Positions 11,532 to 21,911 of a stretch of DNA of 64,000 nt are shown here, in pieces. Position 1 is the first letter of the stretch, and each line of letters starts with the position of its first letter. Where the stretch lies: NCBI GenBank assembly GCA_946122785.1, contig CAMGYJ010000010.1:53010162-53074161 (forward strand), in the 5' to 3' direction. The notes under the pieces were generated by a model. It saw only the letters and a list, made by a program, of their open reading frames with translations. It did no database searches and had not been told where the DNA came from. The stretch comes from Linum tenue (taxonomy: Eukaryota > Streptophyta > Magnoliopsida > Malpighiales > Linaceae). The position numbers were made by a program, and so were the translations under genes.

Positions 11532-14500
11532 ATGGCGGCCATGGCGCTCGCCTCGTGTCCTTCGTCGCCAATCGGGATGACACGTTTCCTCCTCTGCTTC
11601 GCTCTGACCTTTTCGTCGTGGTTGATTCTCTCCGAGTCAGCTGCCCTTTGCTCCACCGCCGCCGCAGGGATCGGTTCCTCCCCCACTTCACTCAGCTGGC
11701 GTATTCTAGCTCAGAGTAGCAGTAGTAACAGTAACGGATTCATGGTATCTCCGAACATCCCATCATATCTTCGCTTCTCTCTTTCCTCTTCTCCTCGAAC
11801 TTTCTACTGTGTTCATCATCTCCACCCAGTTGACCAGAATCAATCGGTTCATAGAAATCCGATGAAACCCTTTTTGATTAAGAACTTATGCGAAAGGTTT
11901 CGTGGGAGAGTTTGGGTTCGTACGCTTAAATCAAGCGCCCAGGTAGTGGACTAGTGGTAGTAGCAGTAGCAGTAACAGTTCCGATTTTCATCAGCAAAAG
12001 GGGGAAATTTCTCGACTTGGCTCCATTTTTGTTTTGCTGGGGATTCAGCTTTTTTTGTCTCTTCTCAGGACGGCGGTAAAGGTTCGGAACTCAGGGAAGC
12101 GTTCAAGGTGTTCGACGCCGGGTTCTTCAGTGAGGCCAAGGTGCTGAAAGTTGCTGAAGAAGCGGTGGAGTTTAACCTGCCGATTGCAGAATCTAACAGG
12201 AAGTCGGTTGCTTTGGAGAACGGCGGGCTGCAGAATCCGTCTTGTTTGGTCTTTAACTCGGAGTGGGGCAGCAGCCATGGTGGTGGAGCTGTTGGGAAGA
12301 ATGCCGTTGTCAAGAGATTTAAGTACCCTTCCCTCTCCGGCGTCAAGAGGCCTGAAAATGACGAGGATGTTGCCTTTATGGAGGTAAGAAGATTCTCCGA
12401 GGCTGGCTGCTGCAAAACAGAACAGTAATGGAGTTTTTTTTTCTTCCTGTGCTTATGAATTTTGTTGGTTTCGGCAGATACTTGAACTAGGGGAGCTTCT
12501 TCGGACCAAGCAAGTTACATCTCATGAACTAACCACAATTTTCCTGCATCGATTGAAGAGGTGAGTGAGTGAGAGAGAGAGAGAGAGAGAGAGAATTATA
12601 CAATGAAATGAAAGAAGCATTTTTGTGAATAATGAATGAATTTGGTTTGTGGAAACAAGCCAGGTATAATGGAGCTCTTGAATCTGTGATCACAATTACA
12701 GAAGACTTGGCTTATGAGCAAGCCAAAAAAGCTGATGAATTGCTTGCCAAAGGAGATTATCTGGGTAATTTTTTTTTGTGACTCTCTCCATCCACCCGAT
12801 GCAATCAGTTCGCCTTTCGCTCGTTAGCTCTGGGAAGTCTTATGTCTTGTGATGGTGTGGTTACTGCAGGACCTCTCCATGGAATACCTTACGGGTTGAA
12901 AGACATTATAGCAGTACCTGGATACAAAACAACATGGGGGTCAACAAGTTTCAAGAACCAAATCCTTGACATGGAAGCCACAGTCTACCAAAGGTAGTTA
13001 TAGTAGTAGTAGCAGCAGCTCAGTAAACCCAAGTGAAGAGTTATTTTATAGGTGTCTTTAGTTTTGGGACCCTATAGTGGTGTTGTTTGTTTCCCAACTG
13101 CAGGTTGAGGGCTGCAGGGGCAGTTCTAGTTGCTAAGCTCGTTTCAGGATCCCTTGCCTACGATGACATCTGGTTTGGAGGTCGGACGAGAAATCCTTGG
13201 AACATTGAAGAGTTCTCCACTGGTTCATCTGCCGGACCTGCTTCCAGCACCTCAGCTGGTAATGTCTTTTTGTTAAACCCTTCTGGTCTTCGTGAGGCTA
13301 ATTTGGCATGTGGTTCTTAGAACTGGGGATTTGTTTTGTGAAAAAACAGGAATGGTTCCCTTTGCAATTGGTTCTGAAACAGCCGGATCGATCACGTATC
13401 CTGCTGCCCGTTGTGGGGTGACTGCATTTCGGCCAACTTTTGGCACTGTTGCCCGAACTGGTGTGATGAGCATATCTGAAAGCTTGGTGACCATTTCTGA
13501 TTTACCTTCCCGTAGATCCCCCACGCGCACCACTCTTACTCCAGAACTGCATGTTTGTTGTTCTGATATTTTTATCTCTGGAACAGGATAAGCTTGGCCC
13601 TTTCTGCAGAAGCGCCCGTGATTGTTCCATTGTTCTTGATGCCATTCGTGGGAAAGATTCTAACGATATCTCATCCAGAGATGTTCCTCTTCACGACCCG
13701 TTTTCAGTAGATATTACGAAACTCACTGTCGGGTATCTGGATGACGCAGAAATGGAGGTCTGCGGAGAAAGTCGAGCCACATTTTCAGATATATACATAA
13801 TGTCCATAAGATATATATGCTCTCATTTCACAATGATCTTGTATGATTATGGCAGGTTGTGGATGTGCTCAAGTCAAAGGGCGTGAAAATGGTTCCTTAC
13901 AAACTTAACTACACAGTGGATTCCGTCCAAGGGATCCTAAACTTCACGATGGACGTCGACATGCTGGCCCACTTCGACAAGTGGCAGCGAGATGGGCTAG
14001 ACGACACTTATGAAGCTCAGGATCAATGGCCCACTGAGCTCCGACGTGCTCGGGTAATCCCAGCTGTGGATTACCTCCAGGCTCAAAGAGCCAGAGGGAA
14101 GCTGATCAGGGAAGTGAAAGAAGGCTTCACAGTAGATGCATTCATCGGAAATGTCACGGATTGGGAGAAAGTATGTTTGGGTAATCTAGTTGGATTGCCG
14201 GTCATGGTTGTTCCTACTGGGTTCAAGAACATCACCGATCCGCCTCCAGCAGGTACCAGGAGAAGAAGCACCATCACCACAGGGATCTACGCTCCACCCG
14301 ATGGCGACCACATTGTAAGCCTCCTTGACCGCTCAAACTCGAGAACTCATTCATGTTCAGTTAAACCCAGTATGCAATGCTTATCTGTGCCATCTGCTGA
14401 TGTGGTAAACATATATATTTGTAGGCACTGGCGCTGGCAATGGTGTACCAGTCGGTGACGGATCACCATAAGCAGCGACCGCCGATTGATAACCTCGGCC

Positions 14501-14562
14501 CTGATGATATAATTCCGGACCCAGCCAAGCATATCATTCCTCCCAGGATTCTGCGTCTATGA
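11532..14562 (+). CDS. Amidase-signature family protein (ten exons)
   Basis: Exons: 11532-11942, 12069-12383, 12478-12560, 12664-12764, 12870-12993, 13104-13258, 13350-13486, 13587-13757, 13856-14314, 14425-14562, all with GT-AG introns, giving 697 aa. The amidase-signature hydrolase core is clear: Lys in YGLKDII, the Ser-rich loop FSTGSSAGPASS holding the cis-Ser, and SETAGSITYPA holding the nucleophilic Ser, a Ser-Ser-Lys triad. Such enzymes cleave carbon-nitrogen amide bonds; the substrate here is unknown. It resembles Arabidopsis At5g07360 from memory, rather than GatA or fatty-acid amide hydrolase. The N-terminus has a hydrophobic stretch (RFLLCFALTFSSWLIL) that could be a signal peptide. 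The start is uncertain between ATGs at 11532, 11541 and 11577. Exon 1 is poorly conserved and is the least certain part. Confidence 0.88.
12569..12594 (+). repeat. (GA)n microsatellite in amidase intron 3
   Basis: About 13 GA dinucleotides immediately after the exon 3 donor (GTGAGTGAGT). Length changes here would lie inside the intron close to the splice donor. Confidence 0.9.
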
Positions 14563-14904
14563 TAATGTCTTCCTCAGTCACTCACTCACTCTTCAAGATA
14601 CAGTTTTCGTTATGGCCATGTTTTTACATGGATTTGCCCCACAAATTTTCAGTTCAGAGTTCCTTACATCAATCAGGTCTTGTAGACTGTAGTCATGACG
14701 TGGTAGTTTAGTAGTTACAAAATGCAGTGATTTTTGTAACAGATGTGTATAAGATACTTGTTGAGGCTTGAAACGCAGGCTTAAACACAGATGTTCTTTG
14801 CAGTGCAGAATAGATAAAGCCCTTCACTATCGCACAGCAACATGGATGCATTCTTACCACAAGCATATGCCCCTTTAACCACAAGAATGCATTAAGGTTA
14901 CAAG
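14563..14904. other. Shared 3' region of convergent amidase and PPR genes
   Basis: The two genes converge with 342 bases between stop codons. The interval should contain both 3' untranslated regions; no separate gene is seen. Confidence 0.6.
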
Positions 14905-16992
14905 TTACAACATGACTAACCTTGCGTACCTTTCAGCCTCTGCAGATCGACCACAAGAGCTGAGAAGTCCAGCCATGATAGAACAATGCTCTTCCGAAAC
15001 ATCAAGACCATACTTCCTTGTCATCACTTCGAAAATCCGGCAAGCTTCGTCAGCAAATCCTGCCTTGTCGCAGATTGACAACAATACGGTGAATGTGAAC
15101 GGGTTGGGAGTGCAACCGTGAGATGTCATCTCCTCGAAAAGCCTGATTGCATCTTTGTACAGACCGTTACACCCATGTGCATCTATAATGGAAGTCCATG
15201 TCATCGAACCCTTGATAGATAACGCATCAAAGACCGATCTTGAGTAATGAATCAACCCGCAACTTCCATACATTTTAATGGTCGCTGCTGAAACAAAAGG
15301 GATGGACTCGAGTCTTTTCTTCAGTAACTGTCCATGGATCTCTTTCCCATGCCTTAAAGCTTTGGATTCTCCACAAGCTGTCAAGATCCTAGCTAGTGTG
15401 ATAGAATCGGGCCGGGATTTTGAAAGCTGCATTGACCTGAAGAGTTGGAATGCTTCGTCGGTAAACCCTTTTTCCACGTAGGAATCCAGCATGGCTGTCC
15501 ATGATATGACGTTTCTCCTCTCCAAGGCATCAAACAGCTTGACTGAATAGTCCATGATGCCACAGTCCGAGTACATCTTCACGAGAGAAGTGGTCACTGA
15601 TACGTTAGGAAAGAAGCACCTTCTCACGGCATAGGAATGGATTTCTTTCCCCTGATTTATGGCTCCCAGCTTTCCGCAAACTGGAAGGACTGTAGCTACT
15701 GTGACGACGTCCGGTTTGAAACCTTCCTGTTGCATCCAGACAACTGATCTCAAAGCCTGCTCGAATCGTCCATTTGATACGTAACCCGACATTAAAGCGG
15801 TCCAGGAAATCACATTCCTGTTCTTGGAGCTGTAGAACACCCTCCTACCTGAGACCATATCGCCACATTTGCAGTACATGGATATCAATCCAGTCTGCAA
15901 TGGTAGCTGAGTGAAATAGTTCTTTGTTTTCAAGATAAAAGCATGAACTTCCTGCCCTATTCTCCTAGCCTGCACTTCACCGATCACTGGGAGAATCGTC
16001 GTTAAGATCACCGAGTTCGGGTGTATCCCTTCTTGCACCATCCACCTTACATAATCCAATGCCTCGAGTTGGCGCCTGTTGTGGGAGAACCCTGCAATCA
16101 TCGCACCCCACAGAACAATGTCTCTCTCAGACATTTCCTCAAAGACCATGTGGGCTAGCTTGATCCTGCCACACTTGAAATACATATCAATCAAACTGGT
16201 TCGGAGCATCGCACTACCGATCAACCCGTTCTTTACCAACACCGCATGAGTCTTCAACCCTTGCTTAAACGCGGATGCACCGGCAAAGCTCTTAATGATG
16301 TTACAGAAAGTATACTCATTTGGTTGAACACCCATTTCCCTCATCTCCCCATACGCAGACGCAACATCTTGGTACCTCTTCCTCCCCGATATCACAGTCC
16401 CCCGAATCAACGCATTCCATGAATACACATTACTCGAAGGAAATTCGTCGAACACCTTGTGGGCATCGTCAATCGACCCACAAGCAGTGTACATATGTAC
16501 CAATTTGTTCTTCAAGAACTCGTTGTCCTCCAGCTCATTGATCCTGATATGTACATGGACCTGCTTCCCTTCCTCCAGCGACTTCGCCCGAATGCAAGCC
16601 GCAATGAGGGCCGAAAAAGTGGTGGCATTTACAGGGATCCCCTGCTGCTCGACGTAGTCCATGACAGCCAGAGCTTGCTCAAGCTTGTCCATCCTGGCCA
16701 GTCTCTGGATATCCTTGTAAATGGCTTGTGGGTTTCGATTGTGGAGCGGCAGCGATTCCGGGAAGGCATCTTTCTCCTTGAATGACTTCTTCCGCCGCCG
16801 CTGCTGATTGGGACGGCCTCGGAAGAAATGTTTCCTTGGCGAGTTCCTGGTGAAGTTCTGAGAGACGAGCTCTGGAGTTGCAACGGAAGATTTGAACTTG
16901 CGGAATTGGTGATTGGTGGTGGTGCTGATGAGAGGATTTGAAGGGAGAAATTGGAGATTGGGAGAGAGATGAAGAAATTGAGTGGCTTCCAT
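14905..16992 (-). CDS. Pentatricopeptide repeat protein, At1g71460-like, chloroplast-targeted
   Basis: Single-exon gene of 695 aa. Residues 1-70 are Ser/Thr/Asn- and basic-rich (MEATQFLHLSPNLQFLPSNP onward), typical of a plastid transit peptide. From about residue 90 to the end run PPR motifs of the PLS type, shown by recurring segments such as TFSALIAACIRAKSLEEGKQ, NVYSWNALIRG, SYVEKGFTDEAFQLFRSMQ and PNPFTFTVLLSICDKAG. No E or DYW editing domain follows; the protein ends after LLSSCGRSAEAERYARLVML. It closely resembles what I recall of Arabidopsis At1g71460. PPR proteins bind organelle RNA sequence-specifically; its target is not known. The start codon is the first ATG of the frame, 160 bases from the divergent TNL-A start. 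Confidence 0.93.
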   Translation of the reverse strand: MEATQFLHLSPNLQFLPSNPLISTTTNHQFRKFKSSVATPELVSQNFTRNSPRKHFFRGRPNQQRRRKKSFKEKDAFPESLPLHNRNPQAIYKDIQRLARMDKLEQALAVMDYVEQQGIPVNATTFSALIAACIRAKSLEEGKQVHVHIRINELEDNEFLKNKLVHMYTACGSIDDAHKVFDEFPSSNVYSWNALIRGTVISGRKRYQDVASAYGEMREMGVQPNEYTFCNIIKSFAGASAFKQGLKTHAVLVKNGLIGSAMLRTSLIDMYFKCGRIKLAHMVFEEMSERDIVLWGAMIAGFSHNRRQLEALDYVRWMVQEGIHPNSVILTTILPVIGEVQARRIGQEVHAFILKTKNYFTQLPLQTGLISMYCKCGDMVSGRRVFYSSKNRNVISWTALMSGYVSNGRFEQALRSVVWMQQEGFKPDVVTVATVLPVCGKLGAINQGKEIHSYAVRRCFFPNVSVTTSLVKMYSDCGIMDYSVKLFDALERRNVISWTAMLDSYVEKGFTDEAFQLFRSMQLSKSRPDSITLARILTACGESKALRHGKEIHGQLLKKRLESIPFVSAATIKMYGSCGLIHYSRSVFDALSIKGSMTWTSIIDAHGCNGLYKDAIRLFEEMTSHGCTPNPFTFTVLLSICDKAGFADEACRIFEVMTRKYGLDVSEEHCSIMAGLLSSCGRSAEAERYARLVML

Positions 16993-17185
16993 TGATGATT
17001 CCTCGGTCGAGAAAAAGCGGCGCTATGTTTCGTTTGTTTTGCAGTTTGCGCCATCGTTTGGGTTTCTAAATTCGGGATTTATGTCTCCTTTGGTCCCTGT
17101 AATATGAAAGTGTAACAATTCACTCCACAACGGATTATAAATTAGGAAATTTATGGACTCGCAAGTCACCTCTCCGACTTTCTCG
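16993..17185. promoter_or_regulatory. Short divergent promoter between PPR gene and TNL-A
   Basis: Only 160-193 bases separate the PPR start codon (minus) and the TNL-A start codon (plus), so both 5' leaders and core promoters are packed into this interval or overlap the neighbouring coding sequence. A TATAAATTA sequence lies at about 17135, too close to the TNL-A ATG for a normal leader. No W-box cluster was recognised. Confidence 0.55.
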
Positions 17186-20100
17186 ATGGCGTCGTCTTCC
17201 TCGTCATCGTATCATCCTCGGCCGTACACCGGGAAATGGGAATACGACGTCTTCTTGTGTTTCAGAGGCGACACGCGGCTCAATTTCATGAGCCACCTGA
17301 GGGAAGCTCTCCGCCAGAAGCAAATCAGATTCTTCGTCGACACAATGCTTACTGTGACGGAGGACATCGCCGAGCTCCTCTCCATCCTCAAAAGATCGGC
17401 GGTCTCGGTGGTGATATTCTCGAAGAATTTCGCCGATTCGACCTGGTGTCTGGACGAGGTGGAGACCATTGCCCGAAGCGTGGAACAATTCGGACACAAG
17501 GCCATGCCGGTTTTCTACAGAGTGAATTGGACCGCCGTGGCTGGTGAATCCGGCGAATATGCGGACACCATCGCGAAACTCGTCGACGAAAAGGCCACCG
17601 AAGAGCGGAAGAGGAATTGGAAGGATGCTTTGAAGGCTGTGGCTCATAAGACTGGCCGTACCTCTGAGGCTATCCCGTGAGTACTGCTTTTCTCGTGAAA
17701 TTTTAAGGGTTTATGAGCAAGTATGTTTCTCCGATTCATTTTTATATAGCAGTAAATTACAATGTGACAGATGGAACCGACGAAGAGCCCTCCATTTTCT
17801 CAATTTTAGTTGTGGTTTTCCTTTTCTGTTTACCTCTGGAATCTTAGGGATGATGCTGAATTAGTTAAGCAGGTGGTGGAAGATGTTCTGAGAACTCTAG
17901 CAGCCATGTCGTCTGGCATCCAGTTGAGCAACTTGGTAGGTATGGATTCACGGGTTTTGGAGGTCGAGCGACAACTGGCTATGAACAAAATGGATGGTGT
18001 TCGGATTATTGGGCTTCGAGGAATGGGTGGTGTAGGAAAAACAACTCTGGCTAGAACTTGCTACGAAAAGTTGAGATTCATAACTAAAGACACCAAGTTT
18101 CATTTTGTTGAGAGGATTGGTGAAAATTGTGATAAGCAAAAAGGGGTTGAAGGAATGGTACTGGAACTCTATTCGGCATTGTTGTCTGAGGAAAAGTTAA
18201 AGCCTGAAGATTTGAATATTGGTTATAGAAGGGCACGACTTTCCCGCTTGAGGGTCTTTGTTGTTCTCGACGACGTGGAAACTCCTTTCCTATTAGAGAA
18301 ATTGCTTTTGGGAGATGCCTTGAATCTTTCCAAACTTTTTGCTGTGGGGAGTAGAGTCATTGTGACTACTAGAAATCAAAAGGTGCTTGAATATGCAAAG
18401 GCAGGGATACACCTAGTTGATGGTCTGAATGATGTTGATTCTCTTCGGCTCTTTAAACTGCATGGTTTCGAACCTAGCTCTCGCCTTGATGACTGGGCTG
18501 ATCTGTCGAGCCAAGTTGTATCATACTGCAAGGGAAACCCCTTGGCCCTTAAAGTTTTAGGGGGTACTTTGTTACCCAAGGACAGGAAGTATTGGGAGAG
18601 CTTCTTGGGCAAATTGCGCGAGATCCAAGAACCAGAAATTCATCATGTTCTTAGGAAAAGCTATGATGGGTTAGGAGATGATGATAGAAGATTGTTTTTA
18701 GATGTTGCTTGTTCCTTCCACGAAATATTGAGATCTTACCTGACAAAATATTTGGAAACTAGTTATATCTCTGCACATAGTAGAGTGCAGGATTTAATTG
18801 ATAAGTCCATGTTTATTTGTGAGTTGGACAAGAACAATGGTGAGGTAATTCTTGTGCATGATCTGTTAAGAGAAATGGCTTGGAATGTTGTCAATGAGGA
18901 AGTAGATGTTGGGAAACGCAGCAGGGTAAAGAATCCTGATGATGTCATCAACTTGCTGACAGTCCGAAAGGTATGAATATGGAGGAAATTTTTTTATTCT
19001 AATGTTTGTCACTGCTTTTTTCACCTTTTTCTAAGTTATGTGAACGTATTCTTATAGTCTGTGTTTCCTTTTAGGGAGAGAAAGCAACCCGAGCTATAAG
19101 CTTGAACCTTTCCAGAGTCGAAGAGGTGACTTTGAAAGCAAATGCCTTTGTAGGGATGGACTCTCTGAGATGGCTCAAATTCTACTGGCCAAAGCAGGGA
19201 GGGTTTCAGAAGATACGTCTACCAGATGGAGGCCTTAACTATCTTCCTGACGAGATAAGGGGTTTGAATTGGGATCAATTCCCTTCAAAGTCTCTGCCAT
19301 CAGGATTTTCTCCCAAAAAACTCTTCAACCTCATTCTAAGCAATAGCCCGATTGAGAGATGCTGGGAATTACAAGATCAGGTATATAATATAAATAAGCA
19401 CTATGTATTTGGTTGTCATTTGTTAACTGGTTAGTCCTCATATTTCCATATATTGCAGGGATTTGTTTAACCTCATTTTGCTTTGCTGGTGTTTTCATTG
19501 GCAGCCTAAGCTTCAGTATCTGGTTGTGCTTAACCTCTCCTACTGCGAACGTTTAGCTGCTATCCCAAACCTGTGGAGCTCTTCAAAACTAGAGCTCCTT
19601 ATATGCCGCGGATGCAAAAGCCTAATTGAGCTACCTGCAAGCATCCAATCTCTTGTCAAATTGGTAAAGTTGGATGCCAGGGATTGCGAAAATCTCCAGC
19701 GTATTCCAGCCAGGCTCAACTCAAAGTTCCTGAGGCAGCTTCTGTTGTCCAATTGTCCCAATGTCACTCGATGTCCCGATATTAATTCAGGAGAGTTGGA
19801 GGTCTTGGATTTAGATGGGACACCCATAAGCGTGCTGCCGGATGCAATCTCCAATGTCAATAAGGGTGGGGTGGTTAGTCTCTATGGCCAAAACATCACT
19901 GATTTCCCTCAAATTTCAATGAGCTTAAAGCTGCTTCGTCTGCACCATACTGCAGTAAGAGAGATGGAATTTGAACACTATCAATTTGATCGACTGCATT
20001 TGGTCCACAACACCCTACTCAAGACTCTGCCTACGAGTATTTGGAAGAATGTCTCTGTTGCACTTCATGTTGAGGGTTGCCCATTGATTGAAAGTTTGCC

Positions 20101-21116
20101 AGAAACCTCAGAGCCTTCACTCTTAACTCAGCTTCGTATTTCTGGTTGTGCAAGGCTCACCGATGTTTCGTCTTGCATCTCAAATATGAAATATTTGAAC
20201 ATGCTCATTCTTGGTGCCACAGGTATCAGGTCACTACCTTCCTGTATCGAAGAATTGGACCAGCTCTCTTATCTAGATCTATCTTACTGTGAAAGCCTTG
20301 AGTTTATCCCGAACACCATCCACAACCTTGCCAAGCTTGCCGAATTGTTGTTGATGGGCTGTAAGAGTATTCGGTCTTTGCCAGAACTCCCACCAAATAT
20401 TAAGATTTTGAAGGCAAATAACTGTGATTCATTACAAGTCCTATCGAGGAATATTGGGAACCTAAGTTTTGAGCACCTGAGGCTTGACGATTGTCCACAA
20501 CTTGACAGGAGTTCGGTTGATGAAATCCTGTCGAGTTTCCCAGATCAGGCTTTGTCTCGGCATCCTCAGGTATATATGTACATATAAGCTTTTATGTTCT
20601 TCATATGGTTTGCCCTTAGTAGTGAACAATGCCAAAAAAGAGATTTTCTTAAGGCTTCCATTGTCATTATTTGTGCTGTTACAGGTGGGGTTTCACTATT
20701 CAGGAAGTGAGGTTCCACAATGGTTTCACCAACGGAGCATAAAGGAAGAGAATTATGTGAGCTTGGAGCTACCTGTGGACTCTGCAGAACTGAAGGGAAT
20801 TGCATTTGGTGTCGTGTATTCATTGGACCAACCCCGAGGTTCCATGCATATAGTTGGAGCATGTTTCATCGAAACTGAAGGTGTCTGGCGCTGGATATCT
20901 TTCCCCTGGGAGTACCACATGCTTGGTGGCAACTCAGATCGTGTATTTCTGTGGTCTGATAAGACATTTTGCAGTTTCAAGGATGATGATGAAGAAGCTT
21001 GGTTCAATAAGTACGCTGGGCTCACTGTTTCATTTCAATTTGTGGCAGTTGTGGAATTTGGAGGTGTCACTACTCCTTACCATGTCAAAAAATGTGGCGT
21101 CTCTCTACTTTACTGA
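17153..21116 (+). CDS. TIR-NB-LRR immune receptor TNL-A
   Basis: Five exons: 17153-17676, 17848-18970, 19075-19380, 19505-20569, 20685-21116 (1,149 aa). The TIR domain starts at KWEYDVFLCF and retains the WCLDE glutamate needed for NADase activity. It lacks one residue in the usual FRG-E/D-DTR motif (here FRGDTR) and has VNWTAVAGESG in place of the VDPSDV motif. NB-ARC: P-loop GMGGVGKTT near residue 233, kinase-2 VFVVLDDV, RNBS-B GSRVIVTTR, GLPL-type CKGNPLALKVLG, and VHDLL at the MHD position. LRRs occupy exons 3-4. Exon 5 encodes a C-terminal jelly-roll domain (C-JID, opening YSGSEVPQWF) ending KKCGVSLLY. Unlike B and C, it has an extra intron between the MHD region and the LRR. The second ATG (17186) aligns with the starts of B and C and may be the true start. 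It is the most diverged of the three genes. Confidence 0.9.
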
Positions 21117-21911
21117 CTGTAGTTCAGTTCGGATGACGATCTTGCTTGGTGTCATTACTTCGGCCATTATAACGATATCTGCAGGCTACGTGGGTAGAGA
21201 ATTTGGGAAGGAAAAAGTGGCCACTTGCCACCCTCGATGGCTTCACATGATTCACAGCCTGGTAATAATGCTAAGTAGTGTGATTGTTGTTGTCACATAA
21301 CTGTCTGTTTCCTGTGATCCTCTTCAACATTTGGTATTTGCCATGTGTATATAGAGTTGAATCTGAATATGCCGATATATCAAATTTCTAGTATGTTCCC
21401 AACTATTAGTACTTGTCCCACTCCATTCCTCTACTCGAAATGCTATAAATCCTTGGTCATTCCTCTACTTCAAAATAAGTCTAGTGTATTGCATTTCTCA
21501 AATCTTGGTTATCATTAGTATAAGTCTCGTCTTTTTTATACAAGAACTGTAGTGAAGAAACCCAAAATGGGTGACTAGTGAGAAATGTACTGAATTTGTT
21601 GGTAGCATTAAATGGTGGACCAAGACTTGCTGCTGGCTCAATATTTTCCACAAAACTTCGGAAATGACTTCCAATGATCTATCAATTTGATTTCTACGGG
21701 CAAGAAATAATGCAAGAAATCACATTCCCAACTAACCCCATTTATGATGTAGGTACCAACAACAAGACAAAAAGAAGAAGACCTGTAAACTGAAAGCTTA
21801 GCAGCCCGCCAGCCCTCTTCTTGATCTACCTCAAATGCCTAAATAGAAGGAGAGAAAGGTCCTCCAAAGCTTTTTGTACGAAAATATCCCGAAAGCTTCA
21901 GTGAATTAGTA
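21117..21911. other. TNL-A 3' region and TNL-B promoter
   Basis: Directly after the TNL-A stop, 21120-21300 can encode a hydrophobic stretch (TILLGVITSAIITISAGYVG) in another frame, and its DNA is similar to 26060-26150 downstream of TNL-B. The remainder is AT-rich and should contain the TNL-A terminator and the TNL-B promoter. No other gene is seen. Confidence 0.5.

Noticed and set aside
20854..21300. 148-codon plus-strand frame overlapping TNL-A exon 5
   Set aside because: Its first part is an out-of-frame reading of the C-JID exon. Only the hydrophobic tail portion is worth noting and is listed as a finding.
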